DNA of 64,000 bases from the NCBI GenBank assembly GCA_038503035.1, contig JAVSML010024426.1, forward strand, positions 188,607-252,606, in the 5' to 3' direction. The notes under the pieces were generated by a model. The model did no database searches. It was given only the letters and a program-made list of their open reading frames with translations, and had not been told where the DNA came from. The translations under genes were made by a program, and so were the position numbers. This stretch comes from Crocodylus rhombifer (Eukaryota; Chordata; Crocodylia; Crocodylidae). This document shows, in pieces, positions 25,209 to 37,273 of this stretch. Numbering within the stretch: position 1 is the first letter of the stretch; the number at the start of each line of letters is the position of its first letter.

Positions 25209-26390
25209 ACCCACCCTGGAGCAGAGACTGGTGTTCTAGATCCCATTCTCATTTCTGCCACAAACCTCATGCAAGCTAGCCATGTGGTCAGACTCTCAAA
25301 AATGGCACTTATTCTGAGTGCCTATCTTAAGATCCTGCCACCCAAATATTCAGATCTCCATGGAAAATAAATCCAAAAAGTTGCAAAATTAGTGCCCAAC
25401 TGAGGCACCAAATAACAGTGAGTATTTTTTAACCCAAATCTTCATTCCTTCCTTGATACCTATGCAAGATGTGGGAAATTTATCCTAAACTCACAGCAGG
25501 TTGCAATATAAAGCTTGTTTGTAAATAGTGATAAGTATGATAAAAATGGCTGTAAATAAATATAAAGGCAGTGTCAGAATCTTATCCAGAATCCAATCTT
25601 TCCTTAGAGACAATCTGCAAGCAGCAATTTTTAATGCGCTTGCTGAATGCTAAAATATCCACCCACCAGTCAAAAAATAGACAAGACAGTCTACAGGCCA
25701 AATAAAAATAAATATTACAAAGCGCTCTCAAGTACATTTTAGAAAGCCCTTTAAAAGAACCGAAATACAACCCCACATTACGAGATGAATTCTTACACAG
25801 GTCCCACAGTAATAATTTCTGGCATTGACAAATGTCAAGCTTCTATTGTTTGTGTACAGCAAAACCGATTTAAATGCATTGTTCGATGCCATTAAAGAAC
25901 ACACAGCGCCTTGTATATAGAGGCCTTAATCCTGGCTGAGGCTTCTGAGCATTACTAAATGGCAGGGATCAGACTACCAACAGTTACAGAAAAGCCAGAT
26001 AGCCATAATTTACACAGAAAGTCAAATCAATCTTGAATCTATCAAAGTGGTTTTGCTGGTACCTTACAATCACTGCACACCTATTAAAATGCATGGACCC
26101 CTAATAAACTCCATGCAAGACAACAGAAGAGCTCTACTGGTAACTGACTCTCTATATACAAGGGCTCCTCATTTTTCCATTTTAAACGTTGAGCAATTTT
26201 TGTGCCCAAATATTCAACATGTTCTGTACATTTCATTACTGAGCAATTTTAAATTATTTTTGTGCTCCTATTCCCAGACAATTAAAGCAATCTCGCCTAC
26301 CCACATTCTGCTTAGCACATGCAAATCCAACACCTGCGCCAGGAAAAAGAAAAAGACGTTAAGACCCAATACTGGATATTCTAAATATCC

Positions 26391-26416
26391 GGGGTGGGGG
26401 GGTGGGGGGGGGGTGT
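26391..26416 (+). repeat. G-rich low-complexity tract
   Basis: Runs of 4, 7 and 10 G separated by single T bases are present. The tract could form a G-quadruplex. It lies about 1 kb inside LRCH2 intron 1. Confidence 0.5.
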
Positions 26417-27179
26417 GATTAATCTTTCACAAATCCTCAACATAAAAAAAAAACCCTCACAAAACCTCACATAATATCATAGAACACAAGCGTCTATGAC
26501 CTAACAAAAACATGCAGTCCACAACAAAGGGTTGGGGAGAATAAGTATTTGATAGATCACGGGAACACAGGATTGTCACAGATGGATGAAGGCACTACAA
26601 TGGGCAGTCTCTTATTCAAGATGATAAACCAATTACCACAACCCAGTGGATAAAAAAAGAAACCAAAGCCTTGAAACGCATGTTCCTGGTAAGGTGTTTT
26701 ATAAAACTGCTACCACTGTTACAGCCAATAACAATACATCAGATCCTGATTAATATACTTTGTGCTAGCATTGTACCCTAAATAGCTCATTTTCAGGGAC
26801 TGCTCCAATACCAAATACATCAAGAACTACCACTGTAAAAAAAACAACACATTCGACAAAACCCCCAACAGATTTGACTATAAACCAGATTTCCTCGAGA
26901 CGAGACTGAAGCAATCCCCTTCGTGTACCCCGGCCAGAACGGAACCAAGGTCCAGCTCCCACATCCGTGTTATTTACCGACACGGTGAATACATTAAGCC
27001 CTGGCACACAGAGCCTGCCAAACGCACGCATCCCGCCCTGATCCCCCTATTTGTGACCAAGGCATGCGCTGGGGACAACGCTGCCCAGGGAGGCGTGCCG
27101 CGCCCTCCAGGCAGGGACCAGCTGAAACACCCAGCTCTTTTTGAAACTGGAAATGAATCCGATGGCCCAGTCAACCCGC

Positions 27180-27345
27180 CCCCCCGGGGTCCCCGACACA
27201 ACCCCCCTGGGCACCCCCAGCCCTGCCCCTCCCAAACCGCCGCATGCTCGCCATCCCCTCCTCCACCGCCACAGGGGATGCCTCCCAGCCCCGCCCCCCC
27301 ACACCCCATACAACCCCCAGCCCTGCCCCTCCTTTAATGTCCCCC
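27180..27345. repeat. C-rich low-complexity DNA with a 100-bp spaced repeat
   Basis: C-rich sequence lies just inside LRCH2 intron 1. An identical 19-bp block (C5-AGCCCTGCCCCTCC) starts at 27214 and again at 27314, exactly 100 bp apart, with looser C-rich similarity around it. This may be the remnant of a tandem duplication. Confidence 0.45.
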
Positions 27346-27391
27346 CAAGCCCCTGACCCCTGCAGCCCCCGCATCCCGGCGCGGCACGCAC

Positions 27392-27668
27392 CTGCTTGCG
27401 TGGTGTCGCTGAGGTCGTAGCCGCCGGCGGGGAAGTCGCGGAGCTTCCTGCCGCTGAGGCCGAGGATGCCCGAGCTGCCCGCCTCCTCCAGCGCGCGGTC
27501 CAGGCTGCGCCCCGTGTGCGGCGGGAGGGCGGCCGCGCCCCACGGCGGCCCGGCGGCGTACGGCAGCGTCAGGTGCGCAGGGAGCCCCAGCCCCGGCCCG
27601 AGACCCGGCCCTGGACCCGGCACCGACCCCTGCCCCTGCCCCTGCCCGCCGCCCTGCCCGGCCGCCAT
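27392..27668 (-). CDS. LRCH2: LRCH2 coding exon 1 (leucine-rich repeats and calponin homology domain 2)
   Basis: This is the first coding exon of an LRCH-family protein, a cytoskeleton-associated family with N-terminal leucine-rich repeats and a C-terminal calponin-homology domain. The ATG is at 27668-27666 (minus strand). The first residues are MAAGQGGG, followed by a Gly/Gln/Pro-rich low-complexity stretch (about residues 8-30). The conserved block that precedes the LRRs comes next: RSLDRALEEAGSSGIL, then LSGRKLRDFP, then YDLSDTTQA at the exon end. From memory, human LRCH2 has nearly the same block (EEAGSSGIL, RKLRDFP, YDLSDTTQA), whereas LRCH1, LRCH3 and LRCH4 differ more, so I assign LRCH2. 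The exon holds 92 codons plus 1 nt and ends at a GTGCGT donor (plus-strand complement at 27386-27391). Phase 1 would complete an Asp codon, as expected for the following 'DLSRNR'. The rest of the gene lies beyond the left edge. The N-terminal linker is GQ/PG-rich rather than poly-Gly as I recall for mammals. Confidence 0.9.
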
Positions 27669-27706
27669 GACACCGCGGCCAACCCAACCCACAGCCGCCC
27701 GCCCAC

Positions 27707-27718
27707 TGCGCACGCGCG
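27707..27718. promoter_or_regulatory. NRF1-type site 1, LRCH2 promoter
   Basis: TGCGCACGCGCG matches the nuclear respiratory factor 1 consensus YGCGCAYGCGCR at every position. It sits about 40 bp upstream of the LRCH2 ATG. Occupancy is an inference. Confidence 0.6.
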
Positions 27719-27754
27719 GCGCGGCCACCCCCAACGGCCGCGCTGCTCGCCCAC

Positions 27755-27766
27755 TGCGCACGCGCG
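27755..27766. promoter_or_regulatory. NRF1-type site 2, LRCH2 promoter
   Basis: This is a second perfect match to the NRF1 consensus, 48 bp from the first and in the same orientation, carried by the second unit of a short tandem repeat. Confidence 0.6.
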
Positions 27767-30700
27767 GCTCCCACCCCTCACCACAACGGCCGCGCGGCCC
27801 GCCCACTACTGCGTGCGACACAGGGGGCGGGGCCACCCCAGGCCACCATAACAATGTCCGGGGGCGGAGCCACTGAGGGGCGGGACCCCGTTAGGCCCCT
27901 CCCTGAGGCGGGAAGCTGTGTCAGTTGTGGCTCAGTCGAGGCTTCAGGTGGTTGCATCGTGGCCCGCTGCGTCACATGGACCGTGGGCCGCGTTGTGGCC
28001 CCCAGGCATGTCCACTGCCCCCTGGGTCTGGCCGTTTGGCGGCGGGGGAGCCACCGCTTCACGTGCTCTTGTGTTTCCAGACGTGCAGGGAGCCCTGTGG
28101 GCCGGGGCACGTGGTCGTGACAACCCACGTGGCCGGATCCCACGTGCACATGGATGGATCTGATGGCAGCGGTCAGATCTGGCATGGGATCTCACCTGCA
28201 CACTGGGTCCCTGTGCGGTGTCAGATCCAGCGCGCAGGACCTGATGCTCTGAATAGTCGTGTGTCAGCCCAACCTTGCCCCTTCAGTGCCACGACAAGCT
28301 ACGACCAGGGACACCAAAACGCTGGAATTAAACGTCACGGGAAAGCTGAGCGTCGTGAAGATTAATCTGTCGCTTTGTTGGCAAACCGATGGGATCTAAT
28401 GCAAGCAATGAGTCTAGGTTTGGTTGCTCTACGGGACTAGGCATCCTCGTGCCCTCATACGCTGCAATCTGAGAAGCCTTGGAAATCACAAAGATGAGAA
28501 ATGAAGTGGGAAACGATTGATTTGGAGTATTGTTTTTTATTGCTATACAACAATCTCCCAATGTGTTTGCCAGCTGCATGCTTATTTCCCCAAGGTAGCT
28601 CATAGGCATTTCCTGCAAGGGATACCATAAATAATAGTCCTGCAAAATACATGTGAAATCCTGCCCAAGTGACCGAGATATGGCTAGGTAGTTTGATAAA
28701 GCTACATATGATCATCATTTCTATTATCAGTCATTGTCCTTGAAGATCGAGAACTGTGGCAACATTTAATACTGTGGGGTTATTGCTAGTTCTACTAGAT
28801 TTATTAATTTTCCTTATAATATTGTAGGGAGACTCTCCTGACTTAAAAAGAATATGCTGCAAATAGTGTTTGCAAAGGCCAGAAGGCTTGCAGTAAGAAA
28901 CAAGCAACCCACAGACAGGAAACAACTGCTGATTTCCCCAAATACCCCCCAAAATTAGAGAACTGCAATCCCCGCATCACCCCCAGGGGAAGTCCCTTCA
29001 CCTTCTTCCAATGTCACTTCCAAACCAGGTGTAAAAAGGTGAGACTTTTAACCTTCAGGTTCAGTCATAATAACCTACTAGTAGCCAATTTAATGGGGTG
29101 TAATACAGCAGCTCGTTACTCATAAAAGCAATACCTTGACTTCACTGGAAACATCTGCATGAATCAATCCGCTCAATGGCTTTGAACAAATTGCATAATT
29201 TAGAGAATCAACATTTCAGTACTCTATACTGTACAGCACACAAATACCTCTACAAAGTGAGAGAAGAGTTGCAATTTAAGGTAATCAGAAACTACTGTTC
29301 ATAATTTATGCATAATAATCTGGTATTCAAGTAAACCAGCAAATTTTCTATGGGGGTAAATGAGCAAACCTCCAGTGACTTCCATAGAAAATTTGACCTG
29401 CTATAAAATGTGATATTGGTGGAATGAAATATGTATGGAGTAAAAAGTACTTTAGAAAAACTGTACATACATATTCATTTATGCTGCTGAAAGCTTATAT
29501 CTTGCTGGTAACATGGAGAAACAAATTTATACTGTGCTTTGAGACAGAGAATTAGTACAACTGAAGGTGTGTAAAATTTTCCTAAGATAACAAAAAATTC
29601 CTTTTCAACCTGCAAGGTAAAAGAAAAAAAACAGTTTTCATCTCATCTGATGAACAGTTTTGCTTGATCCAAGTCTTTTATGGTGTCCATGGCAACTCTT
29701 AAAAGTAATATAAGAATATTATTGACTGGAACGTACATTACGCTGAATTCCCAGTTGAACTGCCGACATAGTGGTCTGTTGGTTCAGGGTTAGATATTAG
29801 TTTTAAAAGTTCTACAAATCATTGGGCTATGAGCATTAGAATTCTCTGCATACAATAACATGATTTCTATGGTGAAAACAAATCACTAAGACTATCTATT
29901 CAATAACTGCAGAGTAGAGTCAGCATTCAGTGTAGCAAGGAAAAAATCAATAAGGAGTCTCATCAGACAGTATGAAAAAGCAGAAATAAAAGGACGAGGG
30001 CAAGGCTGTCACATGAAAGATAAATTAAGGAACATTTGTGATAACCTGGGAGACACTGATGCTCCCAGACTCCAATCTGAGAAACCAAGTGGAGGAAAGC
30101 AGAAAAATTGGGCAATACCCCTCAGCTCTGCTGTGATATTATTGTTGGATGAAATATTGTTTACCGCTTTTGTGACTAGCGATTGTCCTGGAATATTGCC
30201 TCTTTCAGCTGAGTAATTACCTAAATGAGTACCCTCTGTGCTCTCCAAACATGTGTTGTTTCATAGACATGTCAGAAAGGATTTATCCCATGAATAAGCA
30301 GGCTCTGAAGCAGGCAGTGAGTAAGGCTAAAGAAAGGTCCGTAGAGTCACATTCCCAATGGAACTGCACAAGGCGTGACAGACAGCAGACTTTGCGTTTG
30401 TGCTTAGCTCTTCCTGTCTTTCCCTTAAATGGAAATTTTATGCAAGCCATGTGACTAATTTTGGGGCTCTAAGGGAAATTCCTCCCTGGGCTGTATAAAG
30501 GAGACCAACCTTCAGTCAGCAATATGTCAGTAAATGAGACAGCTGAGCCATTATTTGTCAAAAGAGAAACAGCCCTTGAATATAGTGTGGGCAATATCTG
30601 GCTGAAATTCAATAGTACAGAATTAGCCAGGATAAGGAAGGAGCGTACCGAGGACTGGAAGATTTAATCCCTTAGTGCTTCGGCTGTAACTGCATGTTTA

Positions 30701-31763
30701 ATGAGGAAGTGCTCACGGCTGTGTGGACAATGGGATCACTATTGCCATTGCTAATAGATGGATTTCCTTGGAGTAAAAATCCCAGGTCTGCAAAATGCAG
30801 CAGCATGAGTGGAAAAGGCAAAGTTCATTTTGTCATGTACAAATATGTCTTTCTGCTTCATTTCTACATGGATTTGCAATGCTTCTGTAGATACCAAGGT
30901 AGCATCTGCAAAGTGGATGAGTTCCAGCCCAGGGCAGACAAGTGATTTAATGCTGTCTCAAACAGCCAAGCCGAAGATTCCCCGGTATAGTGGGGAATCC
31001 TAATCCCATCTGCCATCATAGCTGTCAGCACAAACAGCATGCTTTGCTTATGGCCAGAGATAGAGTTTGAGGACAGACCCAATTCCCTTGCTGTACCTGA
31101 ACTGGTTCAGTGTTACATGTGGACTCCAAGTGTTTTGTGGCACAGGTCTGGTCAGTCGTCCAGGCATCCCACACTGCACTGCTCCTCATCCTCCAAACAC
31201 ACACTGCTGTAACTGGCCACTCTGTTATGTAGCCAGAATTCTTCTGCCCCTTTCCCCCCCTTTTGTTGACACTTTTTCTCACTTTTTACACTCCCTTGCA
31301 CAGCTTGGTCAATATAAGCTACCTTTCTAGCAACCAGCTCTGTCCTCACTCCCTGCTTGGGAAAGCAGAAAAACAATAACCCTGCCCATCACAGGTCGCC
31401 CAGCCCTTGGGACTCCCAAAACATGGGTGCAAGGACTATCCCCACACTTGCCCACTGCCAGACATGCTGGGCTGAGTGCTCACTCCCATCCCTTGGTGTT
31501 GGGGTCACAGCACATCACACAACTGCAAACCGATTCCCAGTTGGTGGCATTTTGCAATGGATCAGCTGTCATGTGTGTCTGTACCCACAGAATGCTGGCT
31601 CTGTCCTCCCCCTGCCATGGACACATCTGGCTTTTTATTGCCTGAATGGGATAGTGTAGCCACCTCTAATGAATGGAATAGTTATTTGAAATGATAACCA
31701 TGTATACAGATGAAAGCCCATTATAAGAAATTGCCTTGAACTTTCAGGTGTCTGAGGAGTAGG

Positions 31764-31850
31764 CGGGGGTGTAGGTTGTAGCCGTCTTGGTCTAAAGACA
31801 TAGGCAGACAAGGTTCTTTGGGTAAATCTGATATCTTTTATTTGACCTGT
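31764..31850 (+). mobile_element. Chompy-like MITE, left arm
   Basis: 'gtaggttgtagccgtcttgg' followed by 'tctaaagacataggcagac', 'aaggttctttgggtaaatct' and 'gatatcttttatttgacc' is the left arm of the family seen at 5196 and 40440. The rest is missing. Confidence 0.6.
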
Positions 31851-32009
31851 ATTCATGTATGGGTTTTGGGTAAATGACACTAACATTTTGCTTAGTGGGA
31901 TTCTGAAGTCCAACACAACCCACTTGCTCTTCCTTGTTTTATCCCTTACCATATTATTTCAACAGGTTTTTTTCCTCTCTGTCCTTCCTTCTCTCTTCTA
32001 TAAACCAGT

Positions 32010-32160
32010 AACAAAGGACAGAGTGCATGGCCTGTTGGTTAGGGCACTAGTCCAGAATTTAGGATTCACACCTCTGGTCTGGTTCAGCATGATATTGGGG
32101 AAGTCACTTAACTCCTCTGTGAAATGAAGCTAAGCTTACCACTATGAAATGGAGATACTG
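32010..32160 (+). repeat. MIR-like core SINE
   Basis: A tRNA-like head (cctgttggttagggcactag, an A-box-like stretch) and 'ttaggattcacacctctgg' precede 'ggggaagtcacttaactcct' and 'gaaatggagatactg', the arrangement of MIR-type SINEs. It is too decayed to be an active promoter. Confidence 0.55.
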
Positions 32161-32414
32161 TAAGTTAACACACTTCCTTATTTCACAGGGGTCTTGTTGA
32201 GGAAGTGTTGATGGGTGGTGAGGTAGCTGAATAGCAGAATGGGGACTATATGAGGGAGACACTTCTTTCTGCATTGCTGCTACACACCTCTAATTTTCAG
32301 GTTAATGAACACCACAACGGAGCTCCTGGAATAGCTTCCACTTTGAGAATCTTTGTGGTTATCCACATCCGTTATGCATGAGACAAAGACTGATTTAAAA
32401 CATGACTCAACAAC

Positions 32415-32600
32415 AGGGCTTTGTCTACTCTAGAGTAAGATGTAGGTGTCACATATATATTAACTCATTTTGCCATTAACCCAAGCTAATAGGGTCAAAG
32501 TAAAACCCAAGAGAACCTAGTGCAGATAAATTTTAGGGTGGTGCCAAGCTGCAGCTTTGGGCATTAGCAGCACCCCTGCAGACATCCCAGAGATTGCATC
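32415..32600. mobile_element. Possible 'gtctac' MITE fragment
   Basis: 'gggctttgtctactctagag' resembles the left terminus of the MITE at 34658. No matching right end was found, so this is tentative. Confidence 0.3.
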
Positions 32601-34657
32601 ACGTAGCCAAACAGCGATGCACAATCACTCTCCCCACTATTGTGACTTGCACTTGCTCTGGGCATGGCTGGCATCTTTACCTGCCACTATATTGTCCTGC
32701 ACAGCTGCAGCCAGCTAGATAGGACATAGATGTGTTTCAGCCACTTGGCCCTCTCAGTGCTATCCTACAACTCACTGGTCAGCAATTGCCTACCATTTCT
32801 CCCCTCCCCCTGGTTACATGCAGACTCCAGTGCAAAGTAGTATTTAGCTGATCTTAGCTCTGCTCTGGCCTCTCTTGAAAGGCACAGTCCTGTTAAAAAT
32901 AATATTTCATTATATTCTTCCTCTTCTTTCCCCAAAGTTTTACTATCATGTAAGAAAGGTTAGGATTTTGCTTTACTTTCTACAGCACACATATTTTTGG
33001 GCCAGCGCACACTGACAAGCAGGTATCATGAATGTCCTTGTCCTGTTCTGGGCCAGGTGAGACAGCCAAGAGTCCTGACATTATTCACAGTGAAATACTC
33101 AGTGTGGGACCACTTCCAAAGCCAAATTCAGCTCTCTGATAACCTCCTTGTTTTCCTGTGATAAAATCATCCCTTTGCTAGTCTATGAGCCCCTCTAGAA
33201 CTAGGCAAGATCATTCCCACCTGAGTAACTTCACAGGAAAGAAGAAAAACAGACTAACTATGGAAGTGATGCAAAGAAGGAGAATGGGTGGCAGCCGTGC
33301 ACAGCGCCGCATCAGCGGCTGTGCTACTGCCAGCGCAGCGGTGGCAATACATGCAGCACAACTGCTGCTTTTTTTGTGTCCCCCAGGCTCAGCACCCAGG
33401 GCTCGTGCCCCACTAGCCCCCTTTTTGTTACACTATGGCTGTGTGATGGCACAACACTTGTGTCCCTTGCAGTAGTGGGACTAACTGAATGCAAACTGAA
33501 GCAATGAAGTTGCTCACATACATGACAGTTGAGAAGCTTCCCACAGGAAAGGAAAAAAATAAGATCTGGAAGGAAATGAAATGGAAGTGGAAAGTTCCCC
33601 TTTTCAAAGATTTATATCTCTAATTACTTTTCTTCAAATACACAAATAATAGGTCATGAAGAGGTGCAAGGATAATTCAGCATTACTAATGTCCTGCTTG
33701 GGTTCTCTGCAGGCAGGGCAGTTTCTTTCTCATGCACCCTGAATTAAAGCACCTTAACAAGTTCACACCGAATATTTTTATGCAGTGTCATGTCCTATTT
33801 TCAGCTTTATTTATTCCCTCAATTAAATTGAGAATCAGTGGAAGATCTATCATACTTCATTTTACCCAATTTCCTCTTGCATGGACTTCTCACAAACCTT
33901 TACAGAGAGTGACACAGGACAGCAGAATCGTTTTTCCCTCAGTTTTAAGGAAAATCTCTGTGATTAACTAGATTCAAACCAGATATGAGCAAGCACAACT
34001 CCTAATGAAGTCTTAGCACTGTGGCAAGGCAGCAAGACACACACTCCTAAACAGAACAGACGGCAAATGCGCCACTATAAGCACTTGAGTGCTAGTGTTT
34101 TTTCCTAGCAGAATGTTTTGAAAGAAGCGGACACAGATTATTATGCTGTGACATCTGATGTATTAATAGAAGAAGCAAGAAATATTCCCTTCTGACCGCT
34201 TCAGCGAGCAATGTCTTTTCCCAGAAAAAATGCTATTTTATTCTTCTGCAGACTACAATAAAATGGCAGATCCATTACTGAGAAAATTCCCTTGCACATC
34301 TTGCATTTGGAGTGATTGTAATTGTGCAGCTGGTCATGCTTCAGTGAGCTCCAGAAAGTCTATTTCTAGGGTGGGGTGTCTGTCCTGAAAAGTGAATTTC
34401 CCACTATAGTTTGCTTTGTGCATTGTCTTCACAAGGATATGCACCAGAAAATCCTTGCAGATAGGAAAATTAGGGATAACGGTCTCTGCAGAGTCCAAAT
34501 GGTCTCTTAGGGGAGTTTTCTTCTTTGACATTAAATATTTTGTGTAAAATGCAATAACAAAGTCCCTTTCCATCTGGTTTCTGGGTGCTATAAGTGTGGC
34601 CTTCCTTTGAAACCTTCATTTGGTCCTGGTAAAGGCAGCCTTGGACAAACTGAACAA

Positions 34658-34943
34658 AGGGCAGGTCTACACTGCAGTCAGAGCTGGGCTTGCAACTTGA
34701 GTTAACATGTTTGGCTTAGTTTTCATATAACAAGCTAATGGGAATCACTAATGGTGAAGCTGCAGCAACGCTGGCTTTCGTGCTATCTGTACAAGCCTAC
34801 CAAGGCCCATGGGCACTTACTGGTGTAGCTAATTCCTGCTAAAGTCCATGCTGACGCTTTGGTACTATTATCCTTAATCTAGCTACTTCATGTCTGCCTA
34901 TACACGCTACACTCCACCACTCACTGCAAAGCAGACATAGCCT
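34658..34943. mobile_element. MITE with 'ggtctacactgcag' termini
   Basis: The left end agggcaggtctacactgcag and the right end ctgcaaagcagacatagcct are imperfect inverted repeats around about 245 bp of non-coding DNA with 'gctaattcctgct'-type internal motifs. This layout is common in reptile genomes. Confidence 0.55.
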
Positions 34944-35469
34944 AAGGCAATCAAAACTACTTCCCAGATGACTGTCCATGATAATATTACAGTTTAACAT
35001 ACTAAAGCAGTGCTGATTGCTCCACAGACACCTCCAAACAAGGCATGTACTTACAGAACACTGTGTAAGTCGGAAACACCCCGTCTGCTTTGGAGCAGAG
35101 GCAGTAAAGCAGAGTATTCTTGCAATTACCTACGTAGCAAGCCAAAAAAAGAAGAGGGGGAAACGAGGAGGTTAGGTTCTGTTCAGACCAAAAATAAGCC
35201 ACAACCCATCCAGTGCCTAGAAGCTCTAATTAAGGAGCAGGACCCCACTGAACTACACAAAAAGTCCTTGCCCCAAGACTTCTCAATCTTCCTGCATGCC
35301 GGTTGCATCTCCTGGACTGGGGAGGCAGTTCTCAAAGAAAATCTCCAGTAGTTGCTAGCTAAGTGTGTTTGACATACGGTTCTTGAGCAGTTCAGACTGC
35401 ACTACCCCAATGGGGGCCAACCTTTGTGGCAGTTTTGCCACAAATTAGCCCCATACTTCCTGAGTCCCA

Positions 35470-35672
35470 CTCTGATTCCTTTCCCTTACCTGATCTACTG
35501 CTCTGCTTTCTGTTCCTTGCCTGTTCTGCTGCTTTGCTTTCTCTTCTTTGCCCCTTGCCCAAACTTCTGCTCTGCTTTCTGGTGTTTGCCCTGTGCTCCC
35601 TGCCTGGTCTCCTACTCTGCCTTCAGCTCCCTGCCCTGCCTGCCACTGTGCTGTCCCCTCCCCAGTCTGCTT
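35470..35672 (+). repeat. Pyrimidine-rich imperfect tandem repeat
   Basis: There are about four to five diverged units of roughly 35-45 bp built on 'ctgctctgctttct' + 'ttgccctg' (for example at about 35499, 35528, 35568 and 35612). The strand is almost free of A. Confidence 0.55.
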
Positions 35673-37097
35673 TATGTAACACAGACGTTCCCCATGACAC
35701 TTGTGGCACCCATGTTGCAGACTGGCCATCCCATACACCAGGCAGAAGTCTATAATAAGGATTATAATAGTTTAATAATTTTATATTCACTCTCACGCAG
35801 CATCTATGTCTAATGCTGTTCAGTAATTTATGTTGTAAAGTAAAAAGGGGTAGAGAAAAATCAGCCTAGTTTGGACCCATTTTCCTCTTTCCAAAGCCAG
35901 TTGTGCTACTTTCCACCCTCTGGAGTACATTTTTGCAAATGAGTAGAATATGGTGAAAAACTCATGTGCAAGGACCGGTGAATGATAAGCTTGTTACTCA
36001 CAAGCCCTTCTGCTGCAAAACATCCGTTTCAACATAAACTTCCTGAAATGTTTCCTTTCAGTGCCAAGAACCCCTACTTGTATTTGAAACTGAGAACTGT
36101 GATTCCAATAGTTCTTCCTAATTGGGAAACAACGAACCAAACAACTCCAAAAACCAGACATCGCACCCCCTCGTGGGGGAAATCAGAAATGCCACAAACA
36201 ATACAGGGATTAGATTTTTGACCACTGAAATATATAACTGTTTTTTACTTTGCACAAAGCCACTGATAGCGGGAACTGCAGCTTGGAGAGAAGCCTTAGT
36301 AAACTCCAACTGTTAGAAATGAATTCAGGGGAATTCTGTCCTCCAAACCATTCAACAGACTTTATATTTGGTCCCAAGAGGACAACAAAGGCCTTGATTT
36401 ATTTGCTTTCACATCACGTCATTTTACGATTGCTTTGTTGGAGAGATTTATAGCATTCGTACGTGAGATGCAATAGATTTGTGCCACCACCAGTTAAAAA
36501 AAACCGGACAGATAAAGGAAGCAATCTTTTTTAATGTAAACATATCTTGAAATGATATCACAATACTACAGCCATCGTGAAAACAAATGACTGAGCACAC
36601 ACAGAAGGCATTAAAACTGCTAAAAAGGAAAAGGCGAGGAAATATTTTGGGATGATAGAATTAGTATGGGTATTAAAGGGCATATATTCCCTTCTTCCGC
36701 TGGCTTTTGGGTTGAAATTCCTTTTTTTTATACTAAAATATTAAAACCGTTTTAAAACCCCTTTATATTGTGACAGTGATAAACCCTGATGCCCAAGGGG
36801 GAAAACTGGCCCCATTCATTTTCTGCCATCGTTACAGTGAGTAACTACCTAATCACTGATTACCAAGACTGTATGCAGAGCGGCTAGCTCATTGAATCCG
36901 GACTCTCGGGGAATGAGCAAGTTTCTGGTACACAATTATAATGAGTTTCCCCAGGGTACATTAACCGTATCAGACCCTAGTGAAAAGAGAAGGTTTATCA
37001 TTTTCCAGCATACAACTGCATGTTCTTAGTTCATATATACTAAGGTACTTCTCATTTTCATGAAGAAACAGTTCCCACCACAATATTTGTCTATAGA

Positions 37098-37170
37098 GTT
37101 AGAACCTATGACTCTTGGGGCTGGACTCGATGATCTTCTGAGGTCCTTTCCAGCCTTAATGTCTATAATA
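37098..37170 (+). mobile_element. CR1 3' tail fragment
   Basis: 'ggggctggactcgatgatct' followed by 'tctgaggtcctttccagcct' is a CR1 terminus. Confidence 0.7.
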
Positions 37171-37263
37171 ATGTCTGTGAAAACTGGTACCTTCAGCACT
37201 GCAGCCCAGATCTCTATCATTCACACCAAATATTCTACTAGGGTTGCATGCATGTAAGATCAC

Positions 37264-37273
37264 NNNNNNNNNN
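37264..37273. other. Assembly gap (10 N)
   Basis: Ten N bases are present. This looks like a scaffold placeholder rather than a measured gap length. Confidence 0.98.

Larger units (their letters stand above)
1..27391 (-). other. LRCH2: Inferred LRCH2 intron 1 (partial)
   Basis: This span lies downstream of the LRCH2 exon 1 donor and contains no reading frame that I can match to LRCH2 LRR exons or to any other host protein. It is AT-rich and filled with interspersed repeats, listed separately. The unlisted stretches (for example 100-1800, 9850-11250, 13000-16200, 16450-18650, 19500-21500, 22400-23660, 25250-27000) show only non-repetitive intronic-looking sequence to my reading. Exon 2 could be missed if it is short, but more probably it lies left of the window. 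Confidence 0.6.
27669..28150 (-). promoter_or_regulatory. LRCH2: LRCH2 promoter CpG island
   Basis: GC-rich, CpG-dense DNA begins inside LRCH2 exon 1 and runs upstream of its ATG to about 28150, where composition falls back to AT-rich. No TATA box is evident. Within 27700-27815 there is an imperfect tandem repeat of about 50 bp whose units carry 'gcccactgcgcacgcg' (starts at 27701 and 27749, with a degenerate third at 27801). The transcription start and the 5' UTR length cannot be set from sequence alone. Confidence 0.7.

Noticed and set aside
1..27391. Search for LRCH2 exon 2 and further LRR exons
   Set aside because: No minus-strand frame with the expected LRR sequence after DTTQAD was found, so intron 1 appears to extend past the left edge.
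27334..27876. Several long overlapping frames on both strands around LRCH2 exon 1
   Set aside because: They are shadows of the CpG island. Only the frame from 27668 carries the LRCH family sequence.
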